In this document: one piece after another, positions 24,796-32,026 of the stretch | Layout: each line of letters begins with the position of its first letter | How positions within the stretch are numbered: the stretch's first letter is position 1 | Origin: JBICHN01 sp043101845 | Lineage (GTDB): Bacteria > Planctomycetota > Phycisphaerae > Phycisphaerales > UBA5793 | Reading direction: 5' to 3' | DNA: 64,000 nucleotides | Assembly (NCBI GenBank): GCA_043101845.1 | Contig: JBICHN010000002.1 | Location: 248,001-312,000 of the forward strand | The notes under the pieces: generated by a model | The model's database searches: none | Told to the model about the DNA's origin: nothing | What the model saw: only the letters and a program-made list of their open reading frames with translations | Program-made: the position numbers and the translations under genes

Positions 24796-24801
24796 TACGA
24801 T
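24796..24801 (+). promoter_or_regulatory. -10-like TACGAT of the second ECF gene
   Basis: TACGAT ends eight bases before ATG 24810; there is no Shine-Dalgarno sequence. The spacing fits transcription starting at or next to the start codon. Confidence 0.5.
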
Positions 24802-24802
24802 G

Positions 24803-24818
24803 GTCCCGCATGCGGGAC
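24803..24818. promoter_or_regulatory. Perfect palindrome GTCCCGCATGCGGGAC over the ECF start codon
   Basis: A 16-base perfect palindrome is centred on the start codon of the ECF gene at 24810, directly after the -10-like hexamer. It is a candidate operator, or a 5'-end hairpin of a leaderless message that hides the start codon. Confidence 0.45.
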
Positions 24819-25367
24819 GATTTTGAACTCATGCAGGGGGTCGCCGACGGTGATCCGGCCGCCGTGGCCGAGTTGTACGACCGTTTCGGCGCCCTGGTGT
24901 ACCGGATGGCATACCAGTTTCTGCCATCGCGGGCCGACGCGGAAGATGCGGTGCAGGAGGTCTTTGTCCGGCTCTGGAAGAGCGCCGATCGTTATGACCC
25001 GGGGCGGGCCACGCTCGTGACCTGGGTCATGCTGATCACCCGCCGGTACCTGGTGGACCAGCTTCGCCGGGCTCGATCGAGGCTCAGTCCCTCGGAGTTC
25101 GATGAGAGCTGGTCGGCCTTCGACCCCGAGGCCGGGCCTCCGGAAAAGCGCTTGCTCCGAGAAGAGCGATTTGAGAAGCTGCGGATGAAGATCGAAGCGT
25201 TACCGGACCTTCAACGGGAGGTCGTTGAGCGAGCGTATCTGGGAGGAAAGACACTCCGGGAGATTGCGCAGGAACTGGAGAAGCCGATCGGAACGATCAA
25301 GTCGGCTTTGAGTCGAGCTCTCGCGGGACTGCGGGAGCGTGTGCCGCCTGATCACCTGGAGGGCTAG
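24810..25367 (+). CDS. ECF-type sigma factor with adjacent anti-sigma factor
   Basis: The 185-residue protein is a sigma-70 family ECF sigma factor. Region 2 is seen as ELYDRFGALVYRMAYQFLPS followed by EDAVQEVFVRLW; region 4 ends KTLREIAQELEKPIGTIKSA, the helix-turn-helix. It resembles the SigK / SigL group controlled by RskA-type anti-sigma factors. The ATG at 24810 lacks a Shine-Dalgarno sequence but has TACGAT eight bases before it and lies in a perfect palindrome. The anti-sigma gene follows after six bases, so they form a typical two-gene unit. Confidence 0.92.
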   Translation: MRDDFELMQGVADGDPAAVAELYDRFGALVYRMAYQFLPSRADAEDAVQEVFVRLWKSADRYDPGRATLVTWVMLITRRYLVDQLRRARSRLSPSEFDESWSAFDPEAGPPEKRLLREERFEKLRMKIEALPDLQREVVERAYLGGKTLREIAQELEKPIGTIKSALSRALAGLRERVPPDHLEG

Positions 25368-25373
25368 TTCGGA

Positions 25374-26198
25374 ATGATGACACGAGACGAACTCATCGAA
25401 GCCGCGGCGCTGGATGCGATCGGTCTGCTCGAGGCGGACGAACTCGCCCGGTTCGAAGCGGCCTTGCAGGACGCCGCCCCGGATGTTCGCGCCGCGGTCC
25501 GCGAAGCGCAGACCGGCGTCGCCGGCGCCTTCGCTGAGACGACGCCCGAGGCGATTCCTTCGCCGACGCTCCGACAACGAGTCACCGCGGCGGTCGCACG
25601 AGCAATGGATCGGTCGGCTCCGGTTCGAACACTCGAGCCGGTCGCGACTGTTCCCGACGACGGCCCTCGTTGGAGCGAGCGTTCCATTTCCATCGGGCAT
25701 GTGTCGCCGCTCTGGCGAATCGCCGCGCTCGTCTTCTTCGCTTCGTCGCTCGCGTTCGGGCTCGTGGCGTACAACACGCATGTCCAGTCGCTTCAACTCG
25801 TCGAGAAGTACTTCATTCCGTCCGAGACGCAGAAGCTCGTCGAGCAGCGATTCGGGCGATCGGTCGCCGACATCATCCTTGATCCGGCCGTCGTGTTTGT
25901 GCAGCTCCACGCGTCCGGCGACGACGAGAACACCCGGGGATTGATTACCTTTTTCGCCGAAGACGGACAGGGTGTTCTCATCCTCGACGGTCTGCCCGAA
26001 GAAGTGCAGCACCTCGAATTGCTCGTGACGCTTCCCGGTGAAGAGGAACAGACTCTGGGCCAGTTCGAGCGGCCGCACGAGGGATCGACCGCGGTGGACT
26101 TCAAACTCGCGGCGGCGACGGTCACCGGCGCCGCGTGGCGCGTGCGCGGCCTGACTGATGGTGGCGAGTCATTCGACCTGCTTGTGACGCGAGCCTGA
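25374..26198 (+). CDS. RskA-like membrane anti-sigma factor
   Basis: The 274-residue protein has a cytoplasmic N-terminal domain of about 50 residues (ELIEAAALDAIGLLEADELA), which matches the RskA pattern of a zinc-free anti-sigma domain (no HxxxCxxC). One membrane segment spans residues 115-133 (WRIAALVFFASSLAFGLVAY). The periplasmic C-terminal part of about 140 residues resembles the RskA sensory domain, with ILDGLPEEVQHLELLVTLPG. It probably holds the sigma factor encoded just upstream until an envelope signal leads to proteolysis. The operon ends in a terminator at 26229. Confidence 0.85.
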   Translation: MMTRDELIEAAALDAIGLLEADELARFEAALQDAAPDVRAAVREAQTGVAGAFAETTPEAIPSPTLRQRVTAAVARAMDRSAPVRTLEPVATVPDDGPRWSERSISIGHVSPLWRIAALVFFASSLAFGLVAYNTHVQSLQLVEKYFIPSETQKLVEQRFGRSVADIILDPAVVFVQLHASGDDENTRGLITFFAEDGQGVLILDGLPEEVQHLELLVTLPGEEEQTLGQFERPHEGSTAVDFKLAAATVTGAAWRVRGLTDGGESFDLLVTRA

Positions 26199-26228
26199 GT
26201 CGAGTTCAATGATCGAAATCGTCGCAAG

Positions 26229-26252
26229 GCCCCGGTCGCCGATCGGGGCTTT
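26229..26252 (+). terminator. Terminator of the ECF/anti-sigma operon
   Basis: GCCCCGGTC pairs with GATCGGGGC (one mismatch) over a three-base loop, followed by TTT and, a few bases on, TTTT. It lies 31 bases after the anti-sigma stop codon. Confidence 0.6.
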
Positions 26253-26317
26253 GACGCTTTTCGGGAAAGGCCTGCCTCAGCGCGTGAAGTGGGAATGCGG
26301 GAACGCCCCGAGGCGGT

Positions 26318-26323
26318 TATAAT
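26318..26323 (+). promoter_or_regulatory. Consensus -10 box TATAAT of the pilT-like operon
   Basis: A perfect TATAAT lies 201 bases before the TTG start at 26524. No good -35 hexamer is seen 16-18 bases upstream (ATGCGG). The intervening leader carries two hairpins. Confidence 0.5.
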
Positions 26324-26523
26324 GGCCGGGCGCTCGGCGACGCCGGTGGCGGCGTTCCCACCTTGAGCGTCCGAAGCGGAGTCGCGTCACATCGTCGTGT
26401 GAGGAGCGGATTCCGACGCCTTCGGCGTCGCTTCGTCACCGGCTTTGGTGACGGATCGGGGAGGACCGGATCCGTCGGACCACGGCGTGACACAACATCC
26501 CTGGAGCGTGTGAGGAGCCAGTC
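26324..26523 (+). other. Structured leader of the pilT-like operon
   Basis: With the preceding bases this fills the 325-base gene-free gap after the anti-sigma gene. It holds two hairpins in a row: GACGCC/GGCGTC with a three-base loop at 26415-26429 and GTCACC/GGTGAC with a six-base loop at 26435-26452. Neither is followed by a T-run. A long leader of this kind could control translation, but no known riboswitch was recognised. Confidence 0.4.
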
Positions 26524-27672
26524 TTGAGCGTCAAAATGTCGGAGATGCAGGGGATCAACGCCGTCCACCATGATCAGGGGACGACGCCGGGCGCCGGAGA
26601 AGAGCTCTTCCGGAAATTCCTCCAGGCCACCATTCGGTTCGAGGCGTCGGACCTCATCGTGAAGGCCGGGGCGGCGCCGAAGGTTCGACTCCGCGGTTCG
26701 CTGAAGCCGCTGAAAGTTGAAGCGGTGGCCCGCGAAGAGATGTTCCAGATCGCGCGCGATGTGCTCGACGAAGATCAGTATGTGGCGTTCAAGCGTCGCG
26801 GATCAGCTGACTTTGCGTACAGCTACGACGAAGACAATCGCTTCCGCGTCAACCTCTTCATGGCGCGCGGCAACCCGGCCATTGCGGCTCGACTCATTAC
26901 GAGCAACATCAAGCGATTCGAAGATCTCAAGCTCCCGAACCCGGATGTCATGGCGAAAGTCGCCATGAGCGCGCAGGGGCTCGTACTGCTCTCGGGTGTC
27001 ACGGGATCGGGCAAGTCGACGACGATCGCGTCGATGCTCCAGTACATCAACGAGCGCAAGCCGGTTCATATCGTGACGATCGAAGACCCGATCGAATACA
27101 TCTTCAAGGATGCGGTCGCGTTCGTGAACCAGCGTGAGGTCGGCATTGACTGCACCGACTTCAACGACGCGCTTCGCGCTCTCGTGCGTGAGAACCCGGA
27201 TGTGGTGCTCATCGGCGAGATGCGCGATAAGGAAACCTTCGAGGCGGCGATCCGTGCGGCCGAGACCGGTCACCTTGTGTTCGGAACGATTCACGCGTCG
27301 TCGGCCTGGCAGGCGTTCGGTCGTATTTACGACCTGTTTACGCCGGATGAGCGGGAGCAGATCCGCAAGCTGCTCGCCTACAACCTTCAGGCGATCGTCT
27401 ACCAGAAACTCCTGCCGACACTGCACGAGGACATCCCACGCATCCCGGCGTGCGAGATCCTGCTTAATACCCCGGCGGTTCGAAAGTACATTCTCGAGGC
27501 CCGCGAAGGGGAACTCCTCGATGTGATTCGAACGAACCAGGAGTCGGGCATGCTCGACTTCACGGCCGCCCTTGTGGACCTCGTGGAGAACGAATACATT
27601 CACTACAAGGTCGCGCTCGCGGCGACCCCGAACCCCGAAGAGTTGTCGATGCGACTCAAGGGCATCAGCTAA
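26524..27672 (+). CDS. pilT: PilT-family ATPase
   Basis: The 382-residue protein is of the PilT/PilU type: hexameric motors that pull on type IV pilus-like filaments from the cytoplasmic side of the inner membrane. Walker A is GVTGSGKSTTIASM, the Asp box IVTIEDPIEYIF, Walker B ENPDVVLIGEMRD, and the His box TGHLVFGTIHAS; AVRKYILEARE matches the C-terminal AIRNLIRE-like motif. All catalytic residues are present. The start is TTG 26524 with TGAGGAGCC upstream; ATG 26536 is an alternative. Downstream genes in the same direction encode an ATPase-like protein and a CvpA-like protein, and no pilin is near. Confidence 0.9.
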   Translation: MSVKMSEMQGINAVHHDQGTTPGAGEELFRKFLQATIRFEASDLIVKAGAAPKVRLRGSLKPLKVEAVAREEMFQIARDVLDEDQYVAFKRRGSADFAYSYDEDNRFRVNLFMARGNPAIAARLITSNIKRFEDLKLPNPDVMAKVAMSAQGLVLLSGVTGSGKSTTIASMLQYINERKPVHIVTIEDPIEYIFKDAVAFVNQREVGIDCTDFNDALRALVRENPDVVLIGEMRDKETFEAAIRAAETGHLVFGTIHASSAWQAFGRIYDLFTPDEREQIRKLLAYNLQAIVYQKLLPTLHEDIPRIPACEILLNTPAVRKYILEAREGELLDVIRTNQESGMLDFTAALVDLVENEYIHYKVALAATPNPEELSMRLKGIS

Positions 27673-27831
27673 GGAACCAGCGCGGGCGGCTCGGCGACGA
27701 GTGGGCGCCGCCCGGCGGCTCGCGCGTGGGCCGCCCCACCAGTCCCAGACGCCCGGCGCGGCGTCACCGGCGTGCTCGGAACGCCGTCCGTCGCGTCCGG
27801 ATTCGGCGTCCCCGTCGGAGAGCGATCGACC

Positions 27832-29544
27832 ATGCACTTCATCCTGGCGGCCGATTACTACCTTCTCGTCAACCCGATCACACCGATTCTGGGACTTCTC
27901 GTCCTTCTCGGCTGGGGTTGGCTCGTTTCGACCAAGCTGGACAAGGACGCCCAGTACTTCCATTTTGCGCGAAACTCATGGAACACGGCGCACCTGATCG
28001 CCGGCGCCGTCGGTCTCGCCGTCATGTTCGCGCCGATCCCCGAGCCCTGGTACATCGCGGCCGGTCTCGTCGGCGGAACCGTGGTGATGATGTCCACCAC
28101 GCTCGCGTACTGGTGGTACCGCAACCGGAATGTCCCCGAGGATCAGAAGTTCTACCTCTCGCTCGAATCGATTCGTAATGCCATGCAGCGCCGGGCCGCG
28201 GCGAAGGCGTCTCGAGCGGCGACGCTCAGCCTCGTCGACGCGAAGGGCGCCGAACGCGTGCCGCCCATGCGGGAAGACCCGCTCTATCCGGTGCACATCG
28301 CGATGGAGGAAGTCATGGCGCCGGCGCTCGTCGCTCGCGCCACCACGATCGAAATGGCTCCGACCCGGTCGGGACAGTATCAGATCAGTCAGGTCGTGGA
28401 CGGGATCCGCTACAAGCGGGAGCCGGTCGAAGCGACGATGGGCGCCGCGATCATCGATTACCTCAAGGGAGCCGCGGGCCTCGATGTCGCCGACAAGCGA
28501 CGGAAGCAACGCGGAGACTTCACGCTCAAGGTGGGCTCCGCGACGCGGCACTCCGTCCGGGTTCGGTCGGCCGGGTCGTCGGCGGGCCAGACGCTCGTGA
28601 TGGAAGTCGATCTCAAGCAGCGGGTGAATCGCAAGCCCGCGGATCTCGGTCTTCTGCCGAAGCAGTCCGAGGCGCTCAAGGCGCTCGTCGACGATCCGCA
28701 CGGGGTTGTTCTCGTCGCCGCTCCGGCGGATCAGGGCCGCACCACCACGCTCTACGCGTTGCTGCGGAATCACGACGCCTTCACTACGAACATCCGCACG
28801 CTCGAGCTCGAACATCTCGTGCAGATCGACGGCGTGGGGCATACGGAGTTTGATCCGGCGAAGGACGACGCGAGCTTTGACATCACGCTTCGCTCAATGC
28901 TTCGTCGCGATCCGAACATCGTGATGGTCTCCGACCTCATCAGCAACGAAGCGGCGCGTGAAGCGGCGGCGCCCGGCATTGAAGGACCGTTGATCTATGT
29001 CGGGCTCCGCGCGGAGTCGTCGCTCGAAGCGCTCGCGGTCTGGGTGAAGGCGGTGGGCGACATGCCGAAGGCGGCGGCGCCGCTTCGCCTCGTGCTGTTC
29101 CAGAAACTCGTCCGCCGGCTCTGCGACAACTGCAAGATCGCTTATCGACCACCGGCCGATCAACTCAAGAAGCTCGGTCTTCCCCCGGACCAGGTGAAGC
29201 AACTCTTCAAACCGTCCGGCAAGATCATGGACCGAAATCGCGAGGAGACCTGCCCGTCGTGCGGCGGCCTCGGGTATGTCGGCCAGACCGGTGTCTTCGA
29301 GATCTTCCCGCTCGACAACGAAGCGCGGTCCGCCGCGGCGAAGGGTGATCTCAACGCGCTCAAGCAGCACATGCGTCGGGCAGGGGTTATTTCGCTCCAG
29401 CAGGCAGCGCTTCGCAAGGCGATCGAAGGCGCCACGAGTATCGAGGAAGTCATTCGCGTGACGCGGACGAAGTCGTCCTCATCCTCGGGCAAGTCGTCGC
29501 GGCCGCAATCTCCTGCCGGGGCGCCCGCGGAAGCCGGAGCGTAA
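27832..29544 (+). CDS. Membrane-anchored GspE/PilB-like protein with degenerate ATPase site
   Basis: The 570-residue protein begins with two or three membrane segments (residues about 10-30, 55-75 and 78-95), unlike ordinary GspE/PilB. The rest follows the GspE fold, with a tetracysteine zinc site (CDNC and CPSC) in place. The ATPase motifs are degenerate: Walker A is AAPADQGRTTTLY with Arg303 for the Lys, the Asp box is RTLELEHLVQ, Walker B is IVMVSDLIS (Glu changed to Asp), and the His box (normally TGHLVFSTLHT) is IEGPLIYVGLRAE. It is therefore probably not an ATPase by itself but may pair with the PilT-like protein. GGAG precedes ATG 27832. Cotranscribed with the flanking genes. Confidence 0.85.
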   Translation: MHFILAADYYLLVNPITPILGLLVLLGWGWLVSTKLDKDAQYFHFARNSWNTAHLIAGAVGLAVMFAPIPEPWYIAAGLVGGTVVMMSTTLAYWWYRNRNVPEDQKFYLSLESIRNAMQRRAAAKASRAATLSLVDAKGAERVPPMREDPLYPVHIAMEEVMAPALVARATTIEMAPTRSGQYQISQVVDGIRYKREPVEATMGAAIIDYLKGAAGLDVADKRRKQRGDFTLKVGSATRHSVRVRSAGSSAGQTLVMEVDLKQRVNRKPADLGLLPKQSEALKALVDDPHGVVLVAAPADQGRTTTLYALLRNHDAFTTNIRTLELEHLVQIDGVGHTEFDPAKDDASFDITLRSMLRRDPNIVMVSDLISNEAAREAAAPGIEGPLIYVGLRAESSLEALAVWVKAVGDMPKAAAPLRLVLFQKLVRRLCDNCKIAYRPPADQLKKLGLPPDQVKQLFKPSGKIMDRNREETCPSCGGLGYVGQTGVFEIFPLDNEARSAAAKGDLNALKQHMRRAGVISLQQAALRKAIEGATSIEEVIRVTRTKSSSSSGKSSRPQSPAGAPAEAGA

Positions 29545-29606
29545 CGACCACGAGTTCGAACGCGGCCGGACTGCCGGCCGGAAGATCGATCGGGAGTATC
29601 CGACTC

Positions 29607-30854
29607 ATGCTCATGAATGTCTTCATCACGCTGGCCGTCGTCCTCGTCGCCTACTGGTGGGCGGGCCAGGGATTCTTCAGCGCCATCCTTCACGCGTTCA
29701 GCGTGTTCATCGCCGCGACCGTCGCGTTCGCCGCGTGGGAGTTCATGTCGGTCTGGGCGCTCGGGAAGATCGACAACCCGGCGCTGACGGACATGGCGTG
29801 GGGCGTCTCGCTCATCCTCGTGTTCACGATCGTTCTGCAGCTCCTGCGGCCGCTGACTACGCGCGCCTGTCCGGCGAATGTCAATGTCTCGCACACGGTG
29901 AATTTCCTCGGCGGAGGGGCCGTGGGCGCCGTCGCCGGGATTCTCACGGCCGGTATCTGCTTCATCGGCGTGCAGTTCATTCAGGGACCGACTGAATTGC
30001 TTGGCTACAGCGGATGGACGATCACCCGGACCGGCGAGTATGAGCGTGAGCAGGCGCTCTGGGTGCCGGTTGACCAGCTCACCGCGGGCTACTTCACACT
30101 CGCGAGCGAGGGTCCGCTCTGGGTTCCCAATCCGATTTCCGAGCACCACCCGGAACTGGCCCTGCAGGCCAGTCTCTATCGCCACAGTTTCGACGAAGGC
30201 AAGAGCCGTATGGGCATCAAGCCTGAGGAGTTCTCCATTGACTGGGTGAAGCGTGGCGAACCGGACGCGACCCCCGCCGTGCTCGAAGAAGTCGGTTCGT
30301 CCGTGATCAACAAGGAGCGGCACACTCGCGCCAACCAGGGTGACTTGTATCACATTCGCGCGTTGTTCAACGCAGGCGCCTGGGACGCGGGCAATAAGCT
30401 CCACATTACCCGACAGCAGGTCCGCCTCGTCGTTCGGACTCCCGAAGGCGATTATGTTGGGCTGCACCCACATGCGTTTATTGAGCCCGTGTCGCAGGAC
30501 ACGACGACCGAGGGCCGCTGGGTATGGGAGGATACGGGGATCCCCGCCACCTCCGTGGGCACGCCGGAACGCGCCGGAATCACCTTCGAGTTCATCGTGC
30601 CGCCAGGCTCGACACTTCAGCATCTCAAGGTCCGGCAGGCGCGGAAGGATCTTCCGGCCCTCGACGCGGAGACGGTTTCGGCGGGCGAGATCACGACACT
30701 TCGGAACGCCGGCGAGGGTCAGGGCATCCCGGCGCCGCCCGGCGCGGCGATTACCACGGCCCGTGCGTGGCAGGGCTACCTCATGTCGTTCGTCCTCGTC
30801 CTCTTCGCGATGTTCAGCAATCTGATGCCCGCGAAGCGCGGCCACCAGGACTGA
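29607..30854 (+). CDS. CvpA-like membrane protein with periplasmic domain
   Basis: The first 130 residues of this 415-residue protein hold four membrane segments in the arrangement of CvpA-family proteins (a hydrophobic start, a Gly-rich hairpin, VNFLGGGAVGAVAGILTAG). A soluble region of about 230 residues follows, then a C-terminal membrane segment (GYLMSFVLVLFAMFSNLMPA). The soluble part contains beta-rich sequence with GDYVGLHPHAF; no motif is known to me. GGGAG lies upstream of ATG 29607. It is the last gene of the pilT-like operon, ended by the terminator at 30881. Confidence 0.7.
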   Translation: MLMNVFITLAVVLVAYWWAGQGFFSAILHAFSVFIAATVAFAAWEFMSVWALGKIDNPALTDMAWGVSLILVFTIVLQLLRPLTTRACPANVNVSHTVNFLGGGAVGAVAGILTAGICFIGVQFIQGPTELLGYSGWTITRTGEYEREQALWVPVDQLTAGYFTLASEGPLWVPNPISEHHPELALQASLYRHSFDEGKSRMGIKPEEFSIDWVKRGEPDATPAVLEEVGSSVINKERHTRANQGDLYHIRALFNAGAWDAGNKLHITRQQVRLVVRTPEGDYVGLHPHAFIEPVSQDTTTEGRWVWEDTGIPATSVGTPERAGITFEFIVPPGSTLQHLKVRQARKDLPALDAETVSAGEITTLRNAGEGQGIPAPPGAAITTARAWQGYLMSFVLVLFAMFSNLMPAKRGHQD

Positions 30855-30880
30855 TCGAAACACAGCGCGACCTGATCCAT

Positions 30881-30918
30881 CCCCCGGTGTCCATCATGGC
30901 GCCGGGGGTATGCTTTTT
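30881..30918 (+). terminator. Terminator of the pilT-like operon
   Basis: CCCCCGGTG pairs with CGCCGGGGG (one wobble) over a ten-base loop and is followed after five bases by TTTTT. It lies 26 bases after the CvpA-like stop codon and directly before ispE, whose first ATG at 30910 is inside it. Confidence 0.65.
30909..30914 (+). promoter_or_regulatory. -10-like TATGCT before ispE
   Basis: TATGCT ends seven bases before ATG 30922 and no Shine-Dalgarno sequence is present. It overlaps the terminator tail, so a new transcript would start where the previous one ends. Confidence 0.3.
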
Positions 30919-30921
30919 CCG

Positions 30922-31878
30922 ATGACCACACGCGATCCGGTTTTCATACAGGCTCCCGCCAAGGTCAATCTCGCGCTCGCCGTCGGTCCGCGCGTCGCCG
31001 AGGACGAACCCGGGGGTGGTCTGCATCCGATCTCCTCCTGGATGGTCGGCGTCGACCTCTTCGATGATCTGCTGATCACTCCGCTGGCGGCGGGTCACTT
31101 CTCGCGGTACGCGATTCTCTGGAGTCCGGAAGCGCGTCGAACTCGCGACATCGACTGGTCGGTGACGAAGGACCTCGCGGTCCGCGCCCATCTGCGGCTC
31201 GAGTCCGCCGTGGGACGACGAATGCCGGTACAGATGAAGCTCGAAAAACGGATTCCCCTCGGAGCGGGCCTCGGTGGCGGTTCGAGCGACGCGGCGGCCA
31301 TGCTGATTGGCTTGAATGAACTCTTCGATCTGCGGCTTTCAACAGCCGAGCTCGAGACCGTGGCGCTCGAAATCGGCAGTGATGTCCCGTTCTTCCTTGG
31401 ACGGCTCTCGGCGCTCGTTGAAGGGATCGGTGACCGGGTGGAACGACTTCCAGCGCCGGAGGATCTCTGGTTGGCGCTGTTCATCCCGGAATTCGAGTGT
31501 GCGACCGCGTTGATCTACGCCGGATTCGACGAGCACGCGCCTCCGGCGGAAATCGCCGACCAGTTCGCTCAGGGAGTGTCGAGCATTCAGCGCATCGTCA
31601 AGTCACCCCGGGTTGATCCGGAGCAGCCGTTCAACCACCTCGCCGCCGTGGCGATCCGCCAGCGTCCCGAACTCGGTGAGCTGATGTCTGCGATAGAGGA
31701 CCTCGCCGAGCGTCCCGCTCATCTGTCCGGGAGCGGAGCCGGATTCTTCGTCATCTGCGACAGCCTCATGCACGCCGAGGCGCTGGTGCGCACGGCTGAG
31801 TCTCAACAGCCGCTCGTGGGGTATGCCGTGCAGGGGTTTGACCGAGAAGCGCGAACAAAGAGCGAATTCGGGGCGTAA
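30922..31878 (+). CDS. ispE: 4-diphosphocytidyl-2-C-methyl-D-erythritol kinase
   Basis: IspE phosphorylates CDP-methylerythritol in the non-mevalonate isoprenoid pathway. The 318-residue GHMP kinase shows the N-terminal IQAPAKVNLALAVG, the ATP-binding IPLGAGLGGGSSDAAAML, IGSDVPFFLG and the C-terminal LSGSGAGFFVI. Length is close to the family. ATG 30922 is preferred over ATG 30910, because the latter lies in the tail of a terminator. The next gene, an HtrA protease, begins after a 148-base gap. The pathway implied is MEP rather than mevalonate, supplying undecaprenyl and quinone chains. Confidence 0.93.
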   Translation: MTTRDPVFIQAPAKVNLALAVGPRVAEDEPGGGLHPISSWMVGVDLFDDLLITPLAAGHFSRYAILWSPEARRTRDIDWSVTKDLAVRAHLRLESAVGRRMPVQMKLEKRIPLGAGLGGGSSDAAAMLIGLNELFDLRLSTAELETVALEIGSDVPFFLGRLSALVEGIGDRVERLPAPEDLWLALFIPEFECATALIYAGFDEHAPPAEIADQFAQGVSSIQRIVKSPRVDPEQPFNHLAAVAIRQRPELGELMSAIEDLAERPAHLSGSGAGFFVICDSLMHAEALVRTAESQQPLVGYAVQGFDREARTKSEFGA

Positions 31879-32026
31879 CCTTACGGGCGTCCCATGCCTG
31901 ATGCGCCGGATCCCTCAAATCGCCCTTGCAGAACGCAATCAACGGTGCGATCTTCCGATGAAGGAGTGGGGCGCCGGTTGTGGTTCGCCCTCGCGCCAGA
32001 TCGCTCATCGACAGGAGACACCGAAG

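Noticed and set aside
26803..27963. 386-residue open frame on the minus strand
   Set aside because: It is antisense to the pilT-like gene, whose Walker motifs are intact.
29160..30863. 567-residue open frame on the minus strand
   Set aside because: It is antisense to the CvpA-like gene and the end of the GspE-like gene; no membrane segments, no domain.
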